In this document: positions 13,601 to 27,000 of the stretch, in pieces
Layout of the letters: the number at the start of each line of letters is the position of its first letter
Numbering within the stretch: the stretch's first letter is position 1
Assembly: GCF_000524195.1 (NCBI RefSeq)
Contig: NW_020170413.1
Coordinates: 314,033 to 378,032, forward strand
DNA: 64,000 bases
Reading direction: 5' to 3'
DNA from: Echinococcus granulosus
Lineage: Eukaryota; Platyhelminthes; Cestoda; Cyclophyllidea; Taeniidae
Translations under genes and position numbers: made by a program
Notes under the pieces: generated by a model
What the model saw: the letters and a program-made list of their open reading frames with translations, nothing else
Databases searched by the model: none
What the model was told of the DNA's origin: nothing

Positions 13601-14598
13601 GTGATTGCACCCTACAACCATTTGGATTTTTCTCTTCCTCGGTTAGCACTACTGGCTTTTTGTCAGTAGAACGTGTTTTTTCTCCTAAATCACCATGGTA
13701 ACAATGGTAGAAGCTCTGTATCGAAAAAGGAGGCGGTTTTAATCGTGGATAAGGAAACGGGGTTGAGAGAACTTTAGACTACTTCAACAAATCACATGAA
13801 GGTTACACTGCGTTTTGGTTACCTTTGCACATAATCTTTTTTGATTGGATAATCAACGAGACAGCACCATTTTAGAACACGTACTTGAGCAGATGTGAGA
13901 TCACTTTTTATCTGAGAAATTAAACTATTAGCTTTTGGCTAAAAAAAAAAAAAAAACAGAAAAGAACCTCTAAATTGATTGACATTGGCCTGTTCGACAT
14001 AGAGCTTGTACACACTTCATTGTCGGGTCATCACAGGGTCAGGACAAGGAAGAGCGTATCTGGGATCGTTTATGGTGAACCTGGAAGGAAGGTACATGAG
14101 AAGTCCCGCCTCTTGAGCATTTATGTCTTCTCAAGTGACCTTGATGACAGGGCCTCATCCCTGTGACACCTTGGCCAGGTATAATTAGGGGAAGCCCAAG
14201 GTGTAAGTGCTTCTCAACTGCTGAAAAGGAGGCACAAGAAGAGAGAAATTGCTAATGCCAAAGTAGAACCTCGAAATGGAAGCTTGATGCTTGATCAAAT
14301 GCCACTTCCAGATCGCGGTCTATCTCATAATAATAACCACACAACACTATGCAATTTCAACAGCCCTTTTGCTCATTCACTTACCCATGTGTTTGCTCCG
14401 GTTCAAAAGTTCATCCAAGAAGGCGTCAAACCTCTGGCAAGATGCCGTGACACGCTGATAATGCCTTGTGGTTATCGACCTCTAAAGTGTAGCAATTTGC
14501 CTCCTCGCCTTGCATTGTATTGTGGAAGGGGACTCAAATGTGTGGAGACTCAACTAATCCATCTCATCTGTCGCCAAAATAGCCCCTCCAAAGTTAAT
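10608..14598. other. Septin 3' flank, no recognised gene
   Basis: Contains ORFs of 117 codons or fewer on both strands (for example 11883-12236, minus) with no family signature. An A16 run lies at 13941-13956. Nothing further could be supported. Confidence 0.55.
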
Positions 14599-14604
14599 TT
14601 TATT
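14599..14604 (-). terminator. Candidate septin polyadenylation signal (AATAAA on the minus strand)
   Basis: TTTATT on the plus strand reads AATAAA in the septin direction, about 335 nt past the stop codon. It is the first canonical hexamer I noticed in the 3' flank. It would give a 3' UTR of roughly 350-360 nt. No transcript evidence is available. Confidence 0.4.
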
Positions 14605-14937
14605 TATCAACCTCAAAAATTACATGAGAACAGCAATGGCAAAGGGGAAGAAGGGATGCGCATTTGAAGAGTACACAACAACTTTCAAAGGGGAGTTAAC
14701 TTGGACAAAAGGAAAAAAAGGAAACACAAACACACATTTCAAATAATCACAGCTCGACAGATGTGTTGACTCAGGAAGTCCCCTTGTAGGGGTGATTTGT
14801 GCATGGAAGACAATGACCAAAGGAGATGCCTAATGAACAAATTACTGAAAACGAGATGAAAAGAGAACAGAAGGAGACCAACTGGGTGGGTGTTAATTGA
14901 ATCAAATTTGCTCTGTTTTGAACAAGTAGTCAAGACG

Positions 14938-15000
14938 TTAGAAGCGACTTCGGCGATGCTTCTTTGTCTTCTCCAACTTCTCCATCGATCCACATACGGA
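14938..15000 (-). CDS. SEPT7-like: Septin exon 7 (residues 495-514 and stop): basic C-terminal tail
   Basis: A small terminal exon. Acceptor AAATTTCAG before TCCGTA; 20 codons then TAA at 14940-14938. The peptide SVCGSMEKLEKTKKHRRSRF resembles the end of SEPT7, which also has a LEK-(N/T)KK-basic tail. It fits phase 0 after exon 6. A further small exon in the 3.8 kb between them cannot be excluded. Confidence 0.8.
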   Translation of the reverse strand, partial: SVCGSMEKLEKTKKHRRSRF

Positions 15001-18000
15001 CTGAAATTTAGAGGAAAAAGGCAAATTTATTCTTAGTATTTTTTAAAAATCAAAAAGACGAAAAGACTTAACGAATCCATTGGCCAAAAGGCGATTAAAG
15101 GATGAACGATTAAGGAGAATTAAAACATCGGTCAACTGTTGTCAAATGCCAAAAAAAGCACAAGTACGATAGAAGAAAATCGACGAAACAAATTTACGGA
15201 GGAGGAGGAGGAGGGAGGAGGAGGGAGGAGGAGGGAGGAGGAGGAGGAATCAGCAGGTCATCACCAAGTCGACAGAGAGAAAGTGTTTACTAGATTTTCA
15301 AAGTTCTACTAAGGAAAATTGTAGATTTCTCGTACGGAACAGCAAGAAAATGAAACGGCACGAAGATGGAGGAGGAACTGGACAAGGTCAAAAAAATTCA
15401 CCACTTATCCCAAATCCAATCATGCAGAAAGCTGAAATTTAAGGACAAATTTTAACCCATCAAAAAAAAACGAAACAGAAAACAAAACGAGGAGATAGTT
15501 GGGATCTGGACTTCTCAGTGGCGGTGAGCAGGCAAGAGCAAAATCCATCAAACTAGGTAGCTGGGAATCACTGACAGCCACTACATCGTAAAAAAGGAAG
15601 TAAAGGCGGGCATGCACAAGCACGAAATTCAACAAACTCCATTTTGATGAAAAAGAAGGAACAGAAGGCCAGTAGAATTAGCTCTGTGACTAAAATTTCC
15701 GGAAATTCTTCCCTATTAACGGACCTAAGTCATAATTTTCAAAAAAAAAAAAACAGCAGGCAAACGAAGGGAGATGGCAAGAAATCAAAAGGGATGAAAC
15801 CCGAAGGCTACACTAGAACTTCGACACCACGGTTAGGAACGATGTGGAAGACAAGAGAAGCAATAAATTGACGGAGACTAGGTAAATCAAAAATTAATTT
15901 TCTCAAAATTCATCAAATCAAGCCACCAGAAATTGGTGACTTCTCCCACGAAGTATACGACCCATTAAATGACAAAGCAAGGGAGGTCCTGTGTCAGCAA
16001 AAAATACGAGGGGTGGATCGAAGTCCAAATGGTGAAAAAAGCGCCACCAAAGTACTCGAGATTGCACACTGTTATCATGTAGAAAGTATTACAGCCGGAG
16101 AAATATCTAAGCTCTAAATAAACGCGACTTCTATGATTAAAGAGAAGAAAAACTAGACAACTCGGTTCACATTTCTCAGGGAATGCTATCCATTTCAACT
16201 TGCAAATAGACTCCATAGCGAGAGCGAAAAAAAACACAAACTATATTAGAGGAAGGAGAACAAAGTAGAACGGAGGATGATGGAAAAATGCAAGGTCAGG
16301 AGGAGAACAATAATAAACCAAAAGCAACCCCGTAAACTCGGCAACATTGGGTGGAAGAGAACAGAGCAGACTTTAGCCTACGTCCATGCCTCCTCTATCC
16401 CTCCATCTGGGCTAACGGTGCACCCAAAAGTGCTGCACAGTGGAGGGCGACATGGTAGCCACCATCTGTTGTGGTGAATGACGTAGCACCGGGAGAGGTG
16501 GGAGCCGATTCCCTACCAGGAGCAGAGGAGGCTCTCTGTGAATGCTGCCTCGTCCAATGCATTTTACGCGATCGGGAGCATGAACGCAACTTCCGCCATG
16601 ATGAGACCAACAGACCGGCTGACCATGTACACGTAGTGGTGACAGTGCTGATCGGGAAATTGGGCTAAAGTGAACGCAGCAACTTTGATAATGTTAATAG
16701 GGGAAGGTAATAGCTAGCAGAGGCAAGAGGCTAAAAATCGTCTAGTCGCTCAACTGAATGCACCTTCTAGCGTCGGTTTGAATGTCGGTCTCCATCTATC
16801 TGTGTATCCACTTGTCCGCCCGTAGATCCACCTTCCCGTGTTTTTGCTTGAATCTGTTTATCTCTTTGCCAGTCCATTTGGTTGGATGGCTATCCATTCA
16901 CACCTCTGCATGCCAGTTTTTCCCTGTCTACTGCTCTGACGGTTTGTCCACCTATCCGCCCATTTAGTTGTCAAATGGCCTATCCTTCTGTATGCGATTG
17001 TCTGCGTGATCAATCGAGCAAAATAGTTTTTTCCTATTTGCAAGCCTAAATAAATGTAATTAATTACTAGAGCTTTATTATCAGTCATCATTCCATCTAC
17101 CTGACTCTGTCTGCATAAGTCTATTTGTAAAATATAGCCGTCTGGCCATCTACCAACTTGCCCGTCCAGTTTTCCATCAAATCGTGCACCTGCTTTTCTC
17201 TCTCTTTACTTGTCTACCTATCTGTGTGCCGCTCTATCTCAGTTCATTCGAGGCTTCATTAACCAATCTACCTACCCATCTACCACCTCAATTTTTACCC
17301 ATCTATCTGACTTCCCACGTAATTAACCCCCTTCTTTGACGTTCTGGCTACAAAATAACGATATAGGCGGTAAGAAAAAGGGAAGATGTTCATTTGATTC
17401 CTTGTCAATAGCATAAAAATGCTGTCATTCAAAATGGGCTTAGGAAACTTAGCTGCTGCACAAATACAGCTTTAAAAACTGCGTAGCCTACAGTATCCAC
17501 CAATTATGAAATATTTGGTATTAACTGGTAGTTATGAGGGCAACAATGGGACAAACTCTTGATCTTGTTTCTCTTAATAAACAATTACAATAGCTGGGAC
17601 ATCCAAGCAATTCTTCAATTGCCCGATCATATCCTGAGTAATTGGATGTCACTTAATTCAAATGTCATCCATGCGCAGTAAATCACAAACGAGAAAGCAA
17701 AATTAAGGTTGTAGTGAATTTGTATTACTTAAGAGAGACCGGTAGGAAAAAAAATCAAAATATTCTGCTCTCCTTTTTTGTGACTAGATACGAAATCAGG
17801 ATACCAAATTGCCAGCACCTAGAAGATGACCTAGGCACCAGATCTGAAAGAGGTTGCAGGGAGAGTAACTCACCAATTGAAAGCTTACTCGATAATTGAA
17901 TTCGACAAATTTGCACAATACATTAGTGCTCGACGGATTACTAACTACCGGGTTGGGGTGATTTTGAAGGCCACAGAAAAAATTCCCTATCTTTTCCTGC

Positions 18001-21000
18001 CGAAGCAGTGGAGGAATCTAGCGCTTGTTTGGTCATTTCAGTAGTGTTGGAAACTAAGATAAGCGAAGCTCCCACACCACTGCTCAATAGCACGATTAAG
18101 GAGCGGTTAGCAATCCGTGTACCCAACAAGAGCGTACCAAAGAAATGCAGATGTTTTGCTTTGTTAGATATTAAAAATGGATCTTGTCTACTACTCAAGA
18201 AAAACTTAGGCATGTTAGAACCAATATCTTTCAAACATGCTTTGTTCAGCGAAGAAAAAATACACATGTTTCACATGCTACACTGCGCCACTGAAAACCA
18301 TGTTAAAACTGGGTGCATCAGAATCTACCAGTTAATTGCCAACCACAAAATCAACCGAAATCACCACTAGATGATGAAATCCGTACAATAATAAACTTAC
18401 ATTAAATGGGGAATGCCCAAGTAGTGATTTCTTCTAAAAGAAATCTGTCTTTTAACTCTGGAGCATGCAGGAAAACCACAAAATCTTGCAACAAACCAAA
18501 CCTTGTTTACATTAGTGGGTGATGTGACTGAAACACCGCAACAAAATCTACTTTACGTCAGGAAAAAAACTATTTATCACTAAAAATTGTCGTCTGTGGA
18601 AAATTCACCGCTGTAATTGGAGTGCTACTCAAATCATTTCAGTAGAGCCCCGAATACTCACATGTGAACGAGAGGGGATGTATTGCAGATTGCCATACAA
18701 TACCTGGAATTCAAAAACACATCCCAACAGATTACTCCGGGATCCTGAAATTGAATCAGCAAACCATCGAATTCCACTTAACAACGATTTGAGTAGACTC
18801 ACGTCAGCATAGTCCCTATTTTCCATTTCCCAGGTGACACGTTGATCATTGAATGCCTGGCGCGCGGTGGCAATATTCTCCGCCTCCGATTCCAACTGTT
18901 GTTGCATCTGTTGCACACGTTCTGCCATCTCGTGTTCACTGTCCTTCAGCCGCTTCTCGCGTTCCCGGACCTGAAGGAGGGCAGACAAGGCACTTGAATA
19001 CTGCGAGTCAAGTATTGTGTTAACGAGCGAGAATTGTAACAACTTTTCCTTTGGTTGAGCTTGATGATCGTACCTGCTTTACGTGGCACTAAGTAGCTAC
19101 TTAAAGCAAAATCAGTAGACATCCGTAGACTGTTCAACTGATGTTGGACAAAGTGGAAGAGCTAGTTAAGACATGCATTTACCCTGCGATCGTGACACGC
19201 GTTTGACACTAGGAGTTTGGCTTTCCTCCTTAGGTTGGATTGCGGTAATAAGAGAGTTAAAATTATACATGGTAAACAAAATTAATAACTCCATAAAAAA
19301 TCCAAGGGAAGCTTGGCAATTCAGCAACAAATGACGGACATGATCAGGTCTTTGAAGATGGAAGTGAGGATATTTGTCTCCTCGACGACCTGTTCAGGGA
19401 GCAAGTTGAGTTAAAGAGGAGGCAAAGAAGTGAATTCTTCTAAGCATGCCGATATTTTGACGTTGAAGGTAAAAGTCAACATTGGGTAAGAAAAGTCACA
19501 CACCTTCTCCACGTAAACCTGATTCATCTCCTCCACCAACTTGTCCAGCTTAATCTGATGTGTTTTTCGCTCAGCGTCCAGTTGGCTAAGAGGCTCACGT
19601 CCATCCTGCAGATTGAAGTGAGCCGCCTCTATGGTGTCTGTCAGACGGTTCGTCCGGTAGTTGGCATAGTGCTTTGTGTAGGTCACGTCAATTAGATCCT
19701 GCATGCAGGGAGGGTAGCCAGGGTATGAATTATCATTTAAAAACCAAGAAAGCAAATCCTGTCGTGCAATTTAGCAAGAGTGCACTCTTAAATTTAAGCA
19801 AGAAAAAGAAGCTAACTTCAACAGATATTGATGTTTAAACAATAGTGCGCTTTTAAAACTTGCCTAGACACCAATGTCCCACACTTTTCTGAGTACAATA
19901 CTAACGGAAATAGGAGCAAAGCCAGGCCCGATACCATCACTTGGTCGTCCTGCAAAATCCATTCTCGCGTTTTTTTTGTTTCCCTTAGCCATTTTCAGGG
20001 TACCTCCCCTATTCCTTGTGGCTGTGTCTGCAGTAGTTGGATGTTTGAAGGGCTTCGCTTCTGTTACACTAGTAATGACACCATTCAAGCTTTTCAACCC
20101 ACACAGTCGACTCCATTTGTGAGGTTCTTATAGTCCCACACCAGACGACAAAGATATTTGGGCTCTCGGGTTACGTGTCCGCTTTCTTCTCACAAATGCC
20201 GGAAGTGTGACAACACAACACTTTTTTGCGCCTATGGAGCGATTCAGCCGGGAGGTTTGGCATTTACCTTCGATTAGGGTTGGCAACTCTTTTATGCAGC
20301 AAGAACTGTCAGCGTAACGGACACTTGTTTCCGCATGGCACACTCCGTTGTTACAGGTTAAAGGTCCTACTCCACATTTCTTCTCACTGTTTCCGACGAA
20401 AACTTCTTCCAGAGTAGCACATTTTGCAATTTCTATCCCATTTATTTGTTACAGTCGTTTTTGTGAGGGCGCTATCCCTTGGGAGGGTGCAGTATAACCG
20501 AATGTCCTCACGTTTAAAAAAAATATACGAAGCTATTTTCTTCTAATTCCTTCCTAGCGGGGCAAAAGATAGCTGTGAATTACACTTTTGTCAAACCTTT
20601 TGTCCCCAGAAGCCTCGACCCTAAACTCATCCGTTCCCATTTCACCTTCATTTCCTAACCTGGAGAAATATCACAGGAGAAGGAGGACGATAATGAACCA
20701 ACTTGTCACTCTCATCCTGAAGTGTGTTATTCGGTTTTCGTGCGCGTACTTTTTGTGCTACGAGGTCTTGCATTGCCTTACAGGACCAAGAATGGGACTT
20801 TCTCTTAACTGAGTGACTAGTACCTGCTGCTTCCAAAGAAGTTTTTTTCATGCACATCTTCCGGTTGCATAGACCAGTGATCCCTTGGGTGAATAGTTAT
20901 GCGTGTATTGGAAGTGTGCGACGTGTAGTGAGCAGATCGTTTGACGATTATTGCAACAGCACCGCGAAAGATGTTGATACGCTGACTCTCGTCAAGGGTT

Positions 21001-24000
21001 TTTTTTCATCCGTTAATGCATGGCATGTGAAACCAATTTCGTTGACTTTTATCACAATTTTCCCGGTTACTATGCTGCTAAATGAATTGCTTCTTCCGAA
21101 GAGCAATCCATCTGCCTTCGAGAGATGCAGCTTACATCACTAAGGTCCAAGTTAGATGGAATAAAGCTGTGACTTGTTAATAACTCTTTTAATGGCAAGG
21201 CAGCGCTAATTCCGCCAAACAAAACTTAAAGTGTGAAGACAGAGAGCTCATTTAATACGCTAAAAGACTACATCTTGGTGCTAAATCTGACCTACTTCTC
21301 TCACTTTCCATCAGATTGTAATACAACATTAAGCTTGTAAGCATAAAATATTTGATCACCTCTTAAATATCTTTTAATAATTATGGTGTTTAGTAGATGC
21401 ATGATTTAAAGGCAGGTAAAGGGGAATAAACCACCTGCATAAAATGCCGCATCAAGAGGGTCTTGAGCGCCTGAAAATCATTGTGCTCCAAGCTGTCCGT
21501 CTCCACTGTTCCCCAGGGGTACACTCGACACCTCACCTACAACAAAGACGCGGAACTATGTGCGATCCAGTCACGAAGTAATCAGTAGTCGTTGCCATGT
21601 CTACAGGAACATACTACTCAAAATGGAAGAGGAATGTTTTTTTTGCTGCAAAACCGACAAACAAGTGAGCAGATGATTTTGTTGATAAACCAGAATTAGG
21701 AAACAGTTGGTGAATTGAAGAACAAACTGATGGTCTATAGAGTATGTTATCATATACTGTTAATCTATAGCATTGGAGTGGAACCCTGTTCCTTAGCTTT
21801 TACGACTTTTCCAGTGGCTGCAGATGCAGGCACAATGCCTCATCACTGATGTCGAAAAAATTTCCGCAAGAACAAAATCAGTGACATGTCAATCTCGGCA
21901 ACTGACCATTCAAAGTAAGAGGAGAGGGTTTCCTCGAATGTGACGAACCTTTAGACGAATCATCACCGAAGATCAAATTGGTAAATTCTTTGCGGAGAGT
22001 ATGAGTTACATGTTACCAGCCATTGGCAACAGACTGCAACAAAACATTGTCCTGATTATTTTTGCTGAACAAGTAAATTAGAAATGACCCAATAAAGTGA
22101 ATACAGCGTCAAAAAACTCGTGAAGCCAGAATTATCCAATCAGATAATCCTAGCTTTAAATAAACCAATAAGAAAAATTATCATTTTGGATATCCATAAA
22201 TATTTCGAAATAGTCAAAGGTTAGATTTATTTTTTCTGTTTATGCATTAAGGAGAATCTTCTTAGTATTTTTTGAATTCCAGGATGGGTTTCACTTGTTT
22301 GCTTCCACATTTTAACCGCAGAAGATTGGGACGATGTGGGTCTTTTGCCACTAATTCAATATGACCTAGCGTGATAAGTGAATTTATCCATACGCACACC
22401 TCTTTGCACCAAAATACGATTTACCACTTTTTCTAATCAGCACTCTTTCTGTCAGTTGTCATTTAGCATCAAATATTCTGATAGTAATAAAACAACCGTC
22501 TTCCTCCTTTAAATTGGTTGTTTAAGGTAAGAGGTGGTCAGTATGTACGAGACTGGCGACTGAGGAAATGCCATTGGCCCCTGAGGAGGAAACAAACCTC
22601 AAACCCGTAGAGGCCTGATTCTCTGTGCACTTTCACAATACTCATCCAATCAAAAAATGTCCTCTTTTAACCAATCCACTCGTTCCAAGGATGTGAAGGT
22701 ATAAACGCTGAACCTGTTGCAACTGGGAATTATATATTTCGATTGTTTATCCAAAAGCAATAAATTAAACGAATTTTTTTGGTTTTCCACTTCTTTAAAA
22801 TAAGTCGCAGTTGAATTAAGAATAAAGTTTGAACGCAAGAGTCTCATTTTGTAAAAAGGAAGAGCATTAGAATAACAGTTTGCACTACATGCTGGGTTTA
22901 ATAATGATGAGGTGCAGGATTAAAAAGGAGTGTTCAATGAAATTAATTACCAATTGAAGAGTTGCCCTTTAAAATCACACCCCAGAGATTCACATCTTGG
23001 GTTCGGGCTTTGGAAAAAAAACACCTTTTTCTTTTGAAAGTTCGGATAAAATGTCCTACGGGAAGTTAAAATAGCCAAAAACCTTCAAAGTTGAGCTATT
23101 CTTCTCGAATGTATGCATAGAAAGGCACTTTTATGGTTTGGTAAGGGGACCTTGTGACTTTCCATTTGAGGGCCAAAATTTTATCCGAAACTCTACCTAC
23201 CGTGGCAGCAAACCACTGGCAAATGACTGACACTAACAAACACTCATCTGAGGGCTTTGATGTTCAAAAGCTTGGATGAAAAATAAATTAACCTCGTTTG
23301 GAGGCATGCCAAAACGTTTGAATGAACTGAATTTATACAAACTGAGGGAAATAGACACCAAGCATTAAAACGATTGATTGATAAGGCTATTAAATGCCCA
23401 GGCGATGGTAGGATTGTTTGTGCAAAAGATGCACCCGCTGTGGATATTTTTCAGTATCAGGTTAAGCCAGCAAAAACCATTTCTTTCCATAACAAAGTAC
23501 TATAGTAGTGTTTTCTTTCTCAACCACCCAATTGGGCACAGCCTAGGAGTGTGCGGTTGCAAACTTTAAAAAGTTAATTTGCAATTCAAGAATGAAATGC
23601 AGCCCGGGGAAACACACAGGGAGACATGAAAAACACACAGCCAATTGAATGCATAATTGCTTGGGGCAACTTGGAACCGTGCATGTATTTCAGATGTCAA
23701 GACCAACCATTCCATGGTTCCACAGTTTGGTGGGGTGAACTAACTGACCAGTAATTGCTGTTTCTTAAGGAGCAGTTTGCCTTCTTATATGCCTTCGAGT
23801 AATTATCGAGCACCAACCCCTATTTTTTTGGTCTTTGACAAGAGTTCATTAGTAAGAAATAGGGTCGACAGCCAAACATACATACGCACACACCCAAAGC
23901 ATGGTCGCCTGAGATGATGTGCTGCCTTGAAACGGTGTGATGGATAGTGAGTAGATCCTTTGAAGACAGCTGATGATATTCCCGCTCATTTTATGAACGA

Positions 24001-27000
24001 ATAGTATCGGGAAGTGCCTCAGCATCATAAGCTGATCAGTAAGGCAAGATGCATTCTTACAACACACGCAAGAAAATCGGTGGGTAAACTGATGTCTCAT
24101 CACCAAGTGTCAACGCATGGTATTGGGGTGAGGAGCCTTGAAGTAGCCTTCACAACGCCTCTCCCCTTTCACGTAGTGTAATTGTGATTGCATTGTTTTA
24201 TCATTCGAGTTACAATAAGCATTACTAAGTAACCTAAATTAGTGACGAGTTGATGTTAAATTTGTTTGTTCAATTAAACATACAAGATTTGCAAAGATCG
24301 GAAATAAAAGATGCTCCTAAACGTAACAGATTTCAACCCGTTATTCGCCACCCAAATCAGGCGGTAAGTTCTAAAACCACGTCTTTAAGTAGTGCTATAA
24401 TAACTTCTACAAAATCTGCAACTTTTAGACAAAAGTATACTTGATTTGTAAAGCAGACAAGTCCGACTTACATCGACCAAAGAGGAAACAGAAGAGAGCG
24501 CAATTATATCGTGCCGACAGACTAAGACACATATTTATTCTTCACGATACATAACAAAAGGCAAAATAACGTCTCTAAACGGATTTATCACGTAACATCC
24601 GTGCAATCAAAACCCACCTTAATTAGCGAAGTAGCAGATTTACATACATTAAATCTTCCAGCCAACCTTAAATCAACTGTTTACATGAGTTTTTACTAGG
24701 GACACAGGAAGTAGTTTTGTTTTGCTTCGCAGACTCCCATCACTTTGACTGAATCCCACAGATGCGCACTTTTTGGGCCTCCAAAAATTTATGCAAAATT
24801 CGAATGAAATTAAAAATGATTTATCAAACATGCAATGTTATGTGCGCTAAAATGTATTTACCACAGCGTCCCGGCGCTGCATTGTAATGCCTTCTAAAGC
24901 CTGGGGGAGGACCAATCGCCACAACTATTTCCTGCCTTGCATAAGCATTTAACGGCGTTTACTTCGACTTACTGGAACGTAGACAACTAAGAAAGATAGG
25001 AAATGGGAGCTCTTAATGCAAAAAGGCGAAACAATGAATAAATCTAGGTCACTGGATGTTTGTTATAGCCATGGTCAAAATTTTCTGCCTAAATTCATCC
25101 TATAGCATCAACATTAAGCACTTTTATAACCAAAAGGTCCATTTGTCAACTGCAAGATGGATCATTAAATGTAGTAGCGAAGACCATTTTTTGTACAAAT
25201 TCCAGATCCTACAAAGATAGCAGCTTGACCACTTGATTCTTGGGTTTTGGAAAAAAGTGCATCCTAAAATTAAATCAAACTGCTCCTGAAAAAAAGAAGT
25301 AAACAATGGATTGACCCTAATGTCTGCCTCCAATTTGTGGTTCTTAGATCCACTCTTGTTGCAATGAGCTACGAAGTTTCCCTATTGTCTGAAGATGATG
25401 GCAGCCGCTGCATTATTAACGCATGCTTTCTTGAGGGGGGAACACAAATACTGACCTCAGCCAGAATAGGGTGCTTCCACAATCATGCGTGCTGTTGGCC
25501 ATGGTCCCCTTTCCCACACACACGCACACACAAGGACGTTTGAAGATGGAAAGATTCAGTTGGAGTTGCTGACTGGGCGAAAAAGTGATTTCTGCCGGCT
25601 TTTCATGTCAAATTTTTCTTGGTTTTCGTCACGGAAAACCAATCATAAATGAGGAGTTACTTAATGTCAGAAATTGTCCGAACCAAATGAGAAGGTCATC
25701 TCCATTCCGCAAGTTATTTATTTCAGTAATAAGGGTATGCTTCTAATTCATTAGGAAGGCCTAGATGTGGAGAGATTAACATGGTTAATGTCGGAGAAAA
25801 ATCGACTCGTTCCTTAATTCTGTCCCCATAAAAAGACAACAAAAGGAAAACTGAAACACTTCATCCTGGTAATCGAAACCACTTATGCATGATAGTCAGG
25901 TAGAAATAGTTTGACATCTAGTGAATGGTGAATAGGAGTTGCCCATTATTGCTTAAAGAAAGAAAAAATGCAGATTACTGACCCATTGTTAGGGCTTTTC
26001 CGCAATAACGATCAATAATAGATGGGTTTCTGACACTTCCAAGGGAGATGCGAGGAAACAATGTACATTACCGATGGTAGGGGTTCTGCACAGAAGCGTC
26101 GATCACCTTCAAAAGTGTCCTGACTGATTGGAAATCATGACATTTATTCTACTAGAAGATAAAATTTCATAAGGCTTTCATTATACCCCATCGATGACTC
26201 CATGGATTTGGGGAAATAACCAGAAGCTGACGCTCGCATGTTTTCAGAAATTATTTCTAAGTAGTTTTTTAGTGTTCATAATACGAAATACACTATCACA
26301 TTTATATTTTCTGAAAAAAAAGCAAATTATAGAATTTGCAGTTATTCCCCAGCAGGTAGCGATGACTTTGACAGAGATGAGTTGACAGGAAACAATTGTC
26401 TATGAAGCAAGAACATTCATCTAAAGGATAATGAATAATGACTAGTAAAATAAGAGTACAAAATTCTGAGGGGAAATAATCGCTATTTCAAGCAGTCTCT
26501 GTTTTATGTAGCAGATTCTAATACCTTCAATGTCAGCTCCACATTTTATGTGGCACCTCCCGATCCGCCTGAACTCACTTGTCACGCATAGGTGACGCGT
26601 TTATTTAGCAAGGTCTAGAACTGAAGTATCAGGGAGAAAGCAAAATAAATCTCGGTCATAGTCGTGATCCGCTTCTAAAATCTACCACGTATTTATCTTT
26701 ATGTGACATAATGGTGGATCTTAAAAACAATTTTTTGCCTCTGAGATCAAACAACTTGGATCTAGCCACTTCATTCCCTACCTTACTTTCATTTCTCACA
26801 TGTCCGCTCCATCTGGCTTGAGGTCGACCAATCGTCAAAGCGTGACTATCACCTGCAGTGATTCCAGAGAAGTGGAGAGGAGAAAGATGAGATATATAAA
26901 AGTGCAACATGGAATCGTTTCAAAGGTCAGCTTTGAGTAGGAATGAGATCATGAACAATAACATAGGGTAATTCATTCCCACCATAGTATCTTATGGACT

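Larger units (their letters stand above)
15001..18802 (-). other. Septin intron 6 (3.8 kb)
   Basis: Runs from donor GTGAGT to acceptor TTTCAG. It contains the GGA tract at 15198-15249 and the degenerate pyrimidine-rich repeat at about 16755-17330. The 533-bp intron 5 (18971-19503) lies just beyond exon 6 and is featureless. Confidence 0.75.

Noticed and set aside
13941..13956. A16 run as the tail of a retroposed gene or SINE
   Set aside because: No body sequence, target duplication or second copy could be seen around it.
14284..14667. 127-codon plus-strand ORF opposite the septin 3' UTR
   Set aside because: No family signature and no splice or promoter support.
15181..15260. CRISPR-like regular repeat
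   Set aside because: The GGA tract is a simple-sequence repeat without spacers, in a eukaryotic intron.
18629..18802. Septin frame continuing past exon 6 as the real C-terminus
   Set aside because: A consensus GTGAGT donor ends exon 6, and exon 7 supplies a SEPT7-like basic tail in phase. Intron retention remains possible as an isoform.
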